Shown here in pieces: positions 8,686 through 16,107 of a stretch of 16,107 nt of DNA; position 1 is the stretch's first letter; each line of letters opens with the position of its first letter. The notes below the pieces were generated by a model. That model was given only the letters and a program-made list of their open reading frames with translations, did no database searches and was not told the origin of the DNA. The stretch lies in the NCBI GenBank assembly GCA_036940085.1, contig JALLBK010000617.1, positions 1 to 16,107 on the forward strand, given 5' to 3'. The position numbers and the translations under genes are program-made. This DNA is from Discostella pseudostelligera (lineage: Eukaryota; Bacillariophyta; Thalassiosirophyceae; Thalassiosirales; Thalassiosiraceae).

Positions 8686-11150
8686 ATGGGCAATACTGTC
8701 ATTGCTGGAATTTTATTCCAACCTCCTTCACCTCCCAATGCACTGCGCTTCCTCGAAGATGATCTTCTCAACAAGCAAAAGGATGCGACCACCATCAATA
8801 GGCATTTGCCATTATTGCAAGTGATGAAACAGAAGAACATCTCTGTAAATCACATTTGGTTGTACTCACCAGTGTCAAGAGAAGGAAATGAGTGGAACTT
8901 AATTCCGGGGATTCACATTACTCATACCGACAACATCGCATCCTCGTCATCATCGTCTTCCACTCCCATTTTGGCATCACAAAAGTATACACTCTTATAC
9001 TCCCATGGCAACGCCGAAGACATAGGTCTCATTACAGCCTTCTTGATAGATATGGCTCGATTACTCCAAGTGAACATCATGTGTTACGATTACTCCGGAT
9101 ATGGTATGAGCGTCGACACAGATTTCGTATGTCAGTTTTTCATGGACTATGAAAAGGAGTTGGAATGTTGGAAGAAGTACCGTAATTGTAGTCGCGGTGG
9201 TGGTAGTGGTAGTACGATGATGGCTCAGCAGTATGGTGAAATCAGAGCAAGGAATGGTCATATATGCCGATACTCCCGTGACTTGTTCGTGGCGCCAATG
9301 GTCCATCCTCGTGGTGAGATGACTGGTGGCCCTGTTCATTCATCGATGAAGGCAGTAGGAAAAGAAGAGGAAGATAGCGATGCCTTTGGATTTACCAACA
9401 CGTGCAGCTGCAATGATGATACAACTTCGGGACATCCTGGTGCCACATCGTCCTCATCGCCAACGCCATTATGCACTGGTGACAATGGCAATAATCCGTC
9501 GTACACCGATGTCGATGGCATGAGCAGGGAAGAGTACACTCAACACAGTCAAGAACAACAACGTCAACATCAACAACAACTCCTATCGTCCCACAACTGG
9601 ACCATGCCCACCCCCTCCGACACGAACTGTTATGCCAATATCCAAACTGCCTATGATTATCTAACGAAGGTGGAACGATCATGTCCACCACAGCATGTGA
9701 TACTGTATGGAAAGTCGGTAGGGAGCGGCCCGACATGTTGGTTGTCACAACGACTGTGTGGTGGCGGTGATGATGTAGGCGGTAATGGCGAGAACGGAAT
9801 GTGTGATACCATAATGTGCAATGCCGAGACTCGTGATACTTTCGAAACTGGTCGGAATGATGGCAACAATATCGTAGTCGATGGTACTACTAATCGTCGT
9901 CTAGCGGGTGTAGTACTGCATAGCCCATTTCTGTCCGTGATACGTGTGGTTTTGGATGTTGGCTTTACTCCGATTGGGGATCTTTTTCCAAATATCGATC
10001 GGGTTGGTGATTTCAAGTGAGTTGGATGAATTCATTAGTCTTTACCCTTGCGCACTCATTGGCAAAAGTACAAACTGAGCTCACCCCTCAATTGCCCGAA
10101 TCAAATTCTTGACGTCTCAACATATCTAGGTGTCCCGTCTATGTCATCCATGGCAGCCACGACGCCATCGTACCCTTCTACCACGGCCAAACTCTCTTCC
10201 AATCCCTGCCTGAAACCAGCAGGGTGGTACCGTTCTGGGCACGTGGTGCGGGACATAACAACATCGAAATGGATATGCCCACGGCATACATTAAACGATT
10301 GCAGCAATTTATCCGACAGTGTGATCGAGTGAATTATCCAAAGGGTAGTCGCAAAAGTCAAAGTCAATTGTTGAGTCCAAGTAGTAGCAGTAGCGGTGGT
10401 AGCGGTGGTGGTTTCGAAGAGGAGCAGACACGGCAGTTAAAGAAGTTGACGATGCAACTTCCAAGTCAAGCAAATGGATATGCTCAGCCCACAACTACTA
10501 CTTCGAGGCAACCATGGATGGGTACTAGTGCACCGAATATCACTCAGACCAGCAAGCAACGCAAGCAGAAGGGTACGCTGGTCATGCGACCATTCCATAC
10601 TCAGATCCGGGCACCACCACCTCCTCCACCACCACCCATGAACAATCCATGGATGCCTCAAGCAAGTGCAGCTGGTGACCAAAGTTTCGTTCCACCAGGT
10701 GGCGTTGGAGGTAATAAGAACGACAACACCGCGTCGACGACGACGACGCTCGTACTAACAAACAATGGAGTCCATTCCATGTCGTCAACACGAACCACCA
10801 CCCTCCCGCATCATCCGTCCCTAGTACTGCATCACCATCATCAACCCGTGCACACTACTAGTGTAGGGGACAATATCAATGGTCGTGATTGGTATCCTCG
10901 TTCCTCGACAAGTACCACGGCAAGATCATCCAGGTCACCACCACCACCTCCGTCGTCGTCGTCGTCGTCATCATCATCATCCTCCAAGCCCTTCCAGAAT
11001 CAGCAAGAGCTTCTCGGCAATCCTTTCATTCCACAACCTCAACTTCAACAACAGCAACCACATCATAATGAATTCTACCATCTGCTGAATCAGCCGCAAC
11101 AACAAAATGTCCAGCAACGATCGCAGTATCGCACACTGAACTCCGCATGA
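8686..11150 (+). CDS. ABHD17: ABHD17-type alpha/beta hydrolase (predicted protein depalmitoylase) with large low-complexity insertions
   Basis: Two exons (8686-10016, 10130-11150) encode 783 residues. The ATG at 8686 gives MGNTVIAGILFQPPSPP, matching the conserved ABHD17 N-terminus (MGN..., F.PPSPP). Family motifs follow: YTLLYSHGNAEDIG (101-114), CYDYSGYGMS (133-142), nucleophile elbow GKSVG with Ser334, VVLHSPFLSVIR (399-410), VIHGSHDAIVPF with Asp455, and GAGHNNIE with His486. The Ser-Asp-His triad is therefore complete. Known ABHD17 enzymes remove palmitate from membrane-bound proteins; the role here is inferred. Unusual features are an insertion of about 160 residues (143-303), a second of about 50 (348-397) and a 280-residue Pro/Gln/Ser/His-rich tail. 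Animal and plant relatives are about 300-400 residues. G2 allows possible N-myristoylation, but Ser6 is absent. Confidence 0.9.
10017..10129 (+). other. Spliceosomal intron (113 bases) in the ABHD17-like gene
   Basis: The donor is TTCAA|GTGAGTTG and the acceptor is CATATCTAG|GTGTCCC. AA plus G rebuilds a Lys codon, giving GDFK|CPVYVIHG, which matches the family sequence before the catalytic Asp. Without splicing, translation stops at 10018-10020 and loses Asp and His of the triad. Confidence 0.93.
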
Positions 11151-11630
11151 TGATGATGTCGTGAGTTAATGGATTTGCTCACAAGAGACAAACACTTTGT
11201 TCCGATTCAAAGCCACAAGAGAGCACAACAGAAAGAGGATGGTGGCGGTGGGGCTGTTGTTGTCGATATAGAACCGATGTAGAATCCGTCGTGAATGAAG
11301 ATGATAATGTATGAAAAGGAAAGCATGGAAAAATGAGGAAATGCAAGCGTACCTCTGCAGCCGAAAAAGTGTGGATAGAGGGGATATGGCTGCATGCGTG
11401 ATGATTGTAAAAGCACATTAATTGCTAGTAGAGAATAGCAGTTGTAAAGGATAATGTTGTGTTGGTATGCCACATATTATCAACTATTACAGTTTCTGGT
11501 GACATTACGATGATTCGATGTTGTTGCTTAATATTGCGATGCCAGAGATTCTTTTGCGTTCATCTCATCGCGTCTTCAACTCCATTACAATTTCTATCGA
11601 TTTGCTGAACTACAACTGTGCAGACGCACA
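11151..11630. other. Intergenic region between convergent genes
   Basis: These 480 bases lie between the stop of the ABHD17-like gene and the stop of the minus-strand glycosyltransferase. No convincing coding frame was found. It presumably holds both 3' untranslated regions. Confidence 0.45.
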
Positions 11631-13108
11631 TCAACTTGTTTTGCTTCTATTATTTCTCTTCTCCATTAGTACAGCAGCTAGATTACCCTCAACCAAACTG
11701 GTGTTCCATAAAGCGAATGGCATGCTGCGGATAAGAGGATTGCCATCTTCAACATTGATCCTTGTGATGTTCTTCCTGTTTGCGGATATCATCTGAAATG
11801 TGTTCATACCAAAGAGTCAGTGGTCGGCGGAAGCATTAGTGCTGCTGGAAATGAGACGAGGAGAAGTTTACACTACCAAAAACCATGAAGTACTTACAGA
11901 CTGATGAACATAACTGGAAAATCCGGAAGGTCCATGGACCAAGATTGAACATTCCGTCGCTAGCTCGAGCTCCGCCAAAAGAGCCGTGACTTCATAGGCA
12001 TGATTTCTGGATGGTGTGAAATGTTGCCAGCCACCGCTAGCTCCATTGAAACGAGGTTTGTCCGAGTACACCCACTTCAAATCGGGAAAGGCTCATGTGC
12101 TTCGTCAATGGCATTGGAATCATCCGTGAGGAGAAGTATGTAGTGATTGGGATTGTTCAGTATTTCCTGTGGAATCATCTTGACATAGTCAGCAGCTGGG
12201 TAAATGTGCCTCTCAACTGCCGAATCCCCCCGACGGACATGAATGACTGTACAGCCCGAAGATCCCGCACCAATTGAATTCAATTGTCGGAACTGCTCCT
12301 TGTAATCGAATACTGCACGGCGCAACCAGAGCTGTTTCCGGGTAATAAAAAGATGGGCGCTCCATCCCCAATCATCGGCAATCCCTGCATTATCATAGTT
12401 ATCTTCCACTTCCAATAACTTCACGTCAGCATCCAACGTTATTGTGGCAGCGTACGTCGTTGATATGTTCCATTTGGACTCACATCCATGATATGGCAAA
12501 AAGAAGCATGTGGTGTCCCCTGCGACGAATGTCACATTGCTCCAATCATCTATGTTGGCTGTATAAATCCACGGATGTCCCTCAAATGAATCCATAAAGA
12601 ATGGCACATGATTGTTCAACCCTTGAATCAGACCACTCTGTATATTCCAGAGAGAAGCTGACCAGCCAGAGCCCCACATGATCCGTTTGTGAAGAATGTT
12701 GCATGGGGAATAGAACTGATTTGCATAAAACTTCATCATATTAGAAATAGGATATGTTTGAATGTCGGAAGCGGGCTCAAGGCAGAACTTGTCGTCTGTC
12801 TCATTGGTAACAGTAACAATCCAATTGGGGTGATGTGTGTACCATTTATCAAAAGGCTGAAGGGTGTGATTGAGTGCATCTGACGCTGACCACTAATGAC
12901 CAAAGGGCTTCATGTTATCCTGTGTGTAAAACTCGTCTGTTATTTCACGACGACTTCCTCGTAGATCATTCGGCTCCACGAAAATCGGCATAGTATGGAT
13001 GCTGGAATTGATCATCCTCATCGACTGTGATAGCTGCAGGAGGATTAAGATGAAAGCCACGGGAAGTCCAATCCAACACTTTCCTCTTCCCCGAAAGATT
13101 GATAACAT
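11631..13108 (-). CDS. GT23/FUT8-like glycosyltransferase, reading frame interrupted (pseudogene or sequence errors)
   Basis: The catalytic region (12739 downward) shows CTVIHVRRGDS, YILLLTDDSNAIDEA, FPDLKWVYSDKPRF and LLAELELATECSILVHGPSGF. These follow the order in FUT8 (HVRRTD, YLATDDPSLLKEA, YPNYEFI, IHFLSQADFLVCTFSSQ). FUT8 transfers fucose from GDP-fucose in the Golgi; donor and acceptor here are unknown. Three pieces are needed: a frame down to about 12085, a second frame to 11898 after a one-base loss near 12080-12090, and a last exon 11792-11631. The upstream frame from the ATG at 13108 starts MLSIFRGRGKCW then WIGLPVAFILILLQL, a plausible type II signal anchor, but hits TAG at 12895-12893 before continuing in frame (WSASDALNHTLQPFDKW). 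The first ATG after the TAG is at 12739. Start and integrity are uncertain; the family call is firmer. Confidence 0.7.
11793..11897 (-). other. Spliceosomal intron (105 bases, phase 0) before a 53-codon last exon of the glycosyltransferase
   Basis: On the minus strand the donor is CAGTCT|GTAAGTAC and the acceptor is ACACATTTCAG|ATGATATCC. Joining gives SYVHQS|MISANRKNITRINV and continues 53 codons to the TGA at 11633-11631. The unspliced frame ends after eight unrelated residues. An earlier acceptor (TTTCCAG, about 11843) would stop after two codons. Confidence 0.7.
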
Positions 13109-13568
13109 GCAATGCCGTTTTCGCTGGTGAAGGTAGATCATAATACGCAAGGATGACTCCGTAGGGGTTACGTCGGCGGCGGCAGTCAAGGTCCAAGAAG
13201 TCCAAGTGTTTGGACTTATTGCCGAGGGATTTTTCAGAGGTTTCCTTCGACAATGTCGATGCTCTGATCAGCACCATGCCATGAGTACGTTCGAAGATAA
13301 AGCGAAGCAACTGGTCTTCGCATTCTGCATGCTGGCTATCGGGACCTGTGCTCAAGAAGGATTGTATACCGAGAAGTAAGGGAATGCGATATTTTTGCAT
13401 CTTTCCCGACGCAGCTCTCATCGACACACCCTCCTCTCGTCCAGGATACGTCGGATGCCAGCGATCGATGATATGGCAAGCTTCCTGCGTGGAATTTAGC
13501 GCATGCGAACCTTGCCCGACTTCCCTATCTGACGAATGACAATAACATACCGATGGTGATGGCGACAT
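12966..13568 (-). CDS. Unrecognised 200-codon ORF overlapping the glycosyltransferase 5' end
   Basis: Begins with an ATG at 13568 (MSPSPSVCYCH) and ends at TGA. Parts read like ordinary protein (NPYGVILAYYDLPSPAKTAL, KRKVLDWTSRGFHL), but I recognise no family. Its 3' part overlaps, in another frame on the same strand, the stretch that could encode the glycosyltransferase membrane anchor, and only one of the two is likely real there. It may be the true N-terminal part of a decayed glycosyltransferase gene, joined by a further frameshift near 12990, or spurious. A GTATGT donor sits just after codon 6. Confidence 0.3.
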   Translation of the reverse strand: MSPSPSVCYCHSSDREVGQGSHALNSTQEACHIIDRWHPTYPGREEGVSMRAASGKMQKYRIPLLLGIQSFLSTGPDSQHAECEDQLLRFIFERTHGMVLIRASTLSKETSEKSLGNKSKHLDFLDLDCRRRRNPYGVILAYYDLPSPAKTALHVINLSGKRKVLDWTSRGFHLNPPAAITVDEDDQFQHPYYADFRGAE

Positions 13569-14177
13569 TATTTAGGCAACAATGTCGACAATGGCAATAA
13601 TGGGAGGGCAGACATGACCAAACGGACTCTTTATCAAGCTCCGATGGAGCACTAGAGTACTACGAGACCATAAAATAGATGGGAGGGCAGACAAGCAATG
13701 CCGATTGTGGATCACCGACGGCGAATCCGGCCGTAGGGAAAATCATTCATCGGTTATATGGTTGGAAGGGCTCCGTAGGGGGGTGGCGGCGGCCGCCATG
13801 GTTATGGTGGGTGAGATGTAAGATATCGCTGGATTTTGTGTGTGTTTTGAAGTGTGAGATTTTGGCGGGAAATATCTCCTCCCAGAAAACGACAGTGTCT
13901 GCCCTCCCATTCCAAGTATCGTACGCACGTGGTCTAGATACGCGTCAGGTTGTTGCGAGTTGCGACCACACAGTCCATGTTCCCGCCAAAAGTCAAGCCT
14001 GCATAGAGAAGAGAGAAGAGAAGGCCAAAGCAAAAAAAGGGCGGATTTGGGTATTGGTAGATAGAGATTGGTAATTGGTGACACCTCCGCCCTTCCGATC
14101 CTCCACATCGTATCTTCAATCAAATCAAAACAACAACCGCAATAAGCAGCACTACGATTAATAAAGTTAACGACAGC
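13569..14177. other. Upstream/intergenic region between divergent genes
   Basis: These 609 bases lie between the minus-strand ORF/glycosyltransferase and the plus-strand 60-residue gene, so they probably hold both promoters. They contain three copies of a 14-base motif (reported separately) and a NotI-like GC patch near 13790. The 5' leader of the small gene (about 14110-14177) is A/C-rich. A 230-codon minus-strand ORF across it has a non-ATG start and microsatellite-derived residues and is not accepted. Confidence 0.45.
13601..13909. repeat. Three copies of tgggagggcagaca (two direct, one inverted)
   Basis: Exact copies lie at 13601-13614 and 13680-13693 (+), and 13896-13909 as the reverse complement. 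All are flanked by AT, and outer copies share 16 bases (aatgggagggcagaca). They could be regulatory elements shared by the divergent genes, or terminal inverted repeats of a small nonautonomous element (230 or 309 bases). No convincing target-site duplication was seen beyond AT. Confidence 0.6.
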
Positions 14178-15344
14178 ATGACCAAGACAGAGTGAGTACT
14201 CTAGGCTGCAGGTTTCAGGTGCTGTTGTTGCATGGGTGGATATTATGGGTGGGTGCATGGTGTAGGTGTGTGAACCGCGAGGCGATGATGATTTGGACGT
14301 CGCGGCGGTCGATGGTAACAAATGAAAATGGTTCTCGCTCTCTCTCTCTCTCTCTCTCTCTTGGGTGTGTTGGTGAAGGATGTTGATGGTATATGCGGTG
14401 AGAGAGTTGGGAAATCGGCGCAACATTAGCAACAATTAATCTCTCTTGTCATCTGCACGACGCGACAGACCGCCGCCGTCACGCCTCGTCGCCGTCGTCG
14501 TCGATGATGACGATTTGCGACGATATGATATGATATGACTTGATCTGGTTGTTGTGCGGGGATGGTGAATGATTGGAGTCTCGTGACGATACATCATGAG
14601 AAAGATACGCGCACATCCTCTCTCTCTCTTGGGTGGATGGATCGGTAGTCCCGAAGAGTGAACTGCCTCGAGTTGTATCACTGTCGATTTACGGTGATAT
14701 CATTATTTGATATGCATGAAGATGAAGAGTGCTGTTGATGTCAATATGGTCAGGATCGGTCGTTTCATGCGTGTTTGCACATATCATATCGACTTCCCGC
14801 TTTGTCTCATCTAACCCAACCAAAACAACAAAACATTCACATGCACCATCTTGTGTCACGTCGCAAACATCATGCCTCCACCCTCCCCTCTCTTTCAATC
14901 GAACCACTAATCCTCTCATTATCTACACCATATCTCTCCCAATTCTACAAACGAAAAAACATGAAAGAGTGGATAAGCACAAGGTTCCCGAAACCAAGAA
15001 TATCGAGGAGGGATCGGCACGTCGCAATATTGCCAGGAAGCATGATCACGATCCTAACAAGTAAGTGTGTAGCTCGTGTACTTGTAGCATTATTTTAGGA
15101 TTTTCGTCAATATCTCATTCCTTTTCATCCTACATAATATTTGGTGTGTCGTTACTACTGATCAAATTGATACTGTCGACAAAACATTATTTATTTGGAA
15201 CATTCTACACAACCGCCCCCCCTCCCCCCCCCCACGACGCCTGTCACATATCGTACACGCACATTCAGGAAGGAGAAGAAGCAACATGGTGGAGCCGGTG
15301 GTAAGGGCAAATGGGACGATTTGGATGATGGATCATCGGAATGA
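14178..15344 (+). CDS. 60-residue basic protein with GGAGGKGxW motif (three exons), possible ribosome/RNA-associated factor
   Basis: Exons are 14178-14191, 14968-15060 and 15269-15344. The ATG at 14178 gives MTKT; both split codons are rebuilt correctly (GA|A = Glu, AA|G = Lys), and the frame ends at TGA 15342-15344 with 60 residues. The middle reads EEGSARRNIARKHDHDPN; the end is KKEKKQHGGAGGKGKWDDL plus an acidic tail. A KK..GGxGGKGxW motif is known from PDCD4 and plant MA3 proteins, and similar G-G-x-G-x-x-W motifs occur in SERBP1/HABP4 and yeast STF2/TMA10. Several of these bind ribosomes or mRNA, so a comparable role is inferred from the motif alone. No signal peptide or membrane segment is seen. 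The very short first exon and long first intron hide it from simple ORF searches. Confidence 0.78.
14192..14967 (+). other. Intron 1 (776 bases) of the 60-residue gene
   Basis: The donor is ACAGA|GTGAGTACT and the acceptor is ACATGAAAG|AGTGG. It is about six times longer than the other introns in this window except intron 2. It holds a CT microsatellite and GATAT repeats (about 14520-14535). The alternative AG two bases on would put the frame into a stop, which favours 14967. Confidence 0.72.
14338..14361. repeat. CT dinucleotide microsatellite
   Basis: About twelve CT units inside intron 1 of the 60-residue gene. On the opposite strand it encodes the RERERER stretch of a spurious ORF. Confidence 0.9.
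15061..15268 (+). other. Intron 2 (208 bases) of the 60-residue gene
   Basis: The donor is CTAACAA|GTAAGTGTG and the acceptor is CACATTCAG|GAAGG. A C-rich run at about 15213-15232 lies 36-55 bases before the acceptor. Splicing joins DPN-K-KEKK in frame. Confidence 0.82.
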
Positions 15345-15363
15345 ATGAATGAATGAATGAATG
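15338..15363. repeat. GAAT tetranucleotide microsatellite spanning a stop codon
   Basis: Six GAAT-type units start in the last Glu codon and include the TGA of the 60-residue gene. An undetermined base follows at 15370, perhaps linked to sequencing through the repeat. Confidence 0.85.
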
Positions 15364-16107
15364 ACAATANGTGGAGGGTCCAATAGAATGATGTGTTTTC
15401 GAAAGCGAGAGAGAGAGAGTACGTGGGAAGTGAGCGGTAGGATTGTATGGAACATTCGTTGAGGAGGAGAAGGGATCTCGTTTCGAAGATTTTGATCGTC
15501 GGTAGAAGGCGATAGGCGATCAATCTCTCTCTAGCAGAAATAATTCATTAGCATTACGCATTTGTGATGTAAGGCACACACGGAATGACTATTTCCGAAT
15601 TGCGACATTCGTTCGACGCTTTGTTTCAACTCTCTTCCCTGCCCCAACACACACAGCACCCCGCAATAGTGAAATGTGTGAGTGACCACACCGACTAACT
15701 CGTTCTTCACTTCTTGCCTTGCTCGTCTTCCACGGTCAGCTGTCGGGATGTCGGGTGTACCCGAGCGCCACCAATCGACAGAAAGATTAGAGGGTGGAAT
15801 GTAGTAGACTTAGTATGCACCCCTATCACTTAGTTGTTGATGTTGTTCTTAGTCAACCACACCTTCATTTTCATTCATTCATCATCAAATCATGAACACA
15901 ACAATCGACTGTTGCTATCTTAGTTGCGACAGTCATGCCGACGAAGTTGTTCTTCTCCTCCGTCTGACTGTGCTGCGATTCTTTAATTGTGTATTGAGTT
16001 GAGTCATTATTTGAGGAGGTAAACGTCGTTCGATACTCTATATTTTCATGTGAATTGGTCGGTCGTGATGATAATGATATGGTATTGGTGGTGGGTTGCC
16101 GACCGCT
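15345..16107. other. No supportable gene; 3' flank of the 60-residue gene
   Basis: Includes the undetermined base at 15370, a GA run (about 15407-15419) and short ORFs without recognisable features. A 36-codon ORF at about 15893 follows an A/C/T-rich stretch that could be a leader, but nothing further supports it. Confidence 0.4.

Noticed and set aside
9110..9610. The insertion in the ABHD17-like protein as a possible unspliced intron
   Set aside because: The whole 500 bases are open in the correct frame, and no well-placed consensus donor/acceptor pair was found that preserves DYSGYGMS and NCYANIQ; kept as coding but flagged.
13743..14435. 230-codon minus-strand ORF
   Set aside because: Non-ATG start, RERERER residues created by the CT microsatellite, no recognisable domain, and antisense to the first exon and intron of the better supported 60-residue gene.
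14729..15064. 111-codon plus-strand ORF ending in ARKHDHDPNK
   Set aside because: Its first 80 codons are intron sequence; only 14968-15060 is coding, as exon 2 of the 60-residue gene.
1..16107. tRNA, rRNA, transposase, reverse transcriptase or CRISPR content
   Set aside because: No T-loop consensus (GGTTCGAATCC type), no conserved rRNA blocks, no mobile-element protein motifs and no regular spacer arrays were found by reading both strands.

Overview
The window looks like nuclear DNA from a diatom, most likely a centric, Thalassiosira-like one. It has short GT..AG introns (about 105-210 bases, plus one of 776). Two secreted proteins carry Pro/Thr linkers (PTxSPT type), repeated R-x-L motifs and, in one, silaffin-like K-x-x-K/Ser tracts. 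Protein insertions are Ser/Thr/Gln-rich and microsatellites are frequent. One undetermined base (position 15370) shows a draft assembly. No phage, plasmid, IS, CRISPR, rRNA or tRNA was seen.

Layout. (1) 1-3377 (+): 3' part of a large extracellular multidomain protein: two copies of an unnamed domain, a DNRLRE-type domain, then an alpha-carbonic-anhydrase-like domain that lost its zinc ligands. It has one intron. (2) 3583-6012 (-): a convergent, intronless 809-residue secreted protein resembling silaffin/biosilica-matrix proteins. (3) 6013-8685: mostly noncoding, with a possible two-exon microgene near 6652-6952. (4) 8686-11150 (+): an ABHD17-type alpha/beta hydrolase (predicted protein depalmitoylase), whose catalytic triad is completed only after splicing a 113-base intron. 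(5) 11631-about 13108 (-): a GT23/FUT8-like glycosyltransferase with a previously hidden last exon, one apparent frameshift and one in-frame TAG. An unexplained 200-codon ORF overlaps its 5' end. (6) 13569-14177: an upstream region with a 14-base motif in three copies, two direct and one inverted. (7) 14178-15344 (+): a three-exon gene for a 60-residue basic protein with a GGAGGKGxW motif, recoverable only by splicing. (8) 15345-16107: no supportable gene.

The first two genes share secretion or extracellular features and R-x-L sites, so they may both serve the cell wall; that link is inference. The remaining genes are cytosolic or Golgi-type and show no evident pathway link. The strongest leads are the zinc-less carbonic-anhydrase fusion, the silaffin-like polyampholyte with R-x-L sites between modules, and the spliced 60-residue protein.
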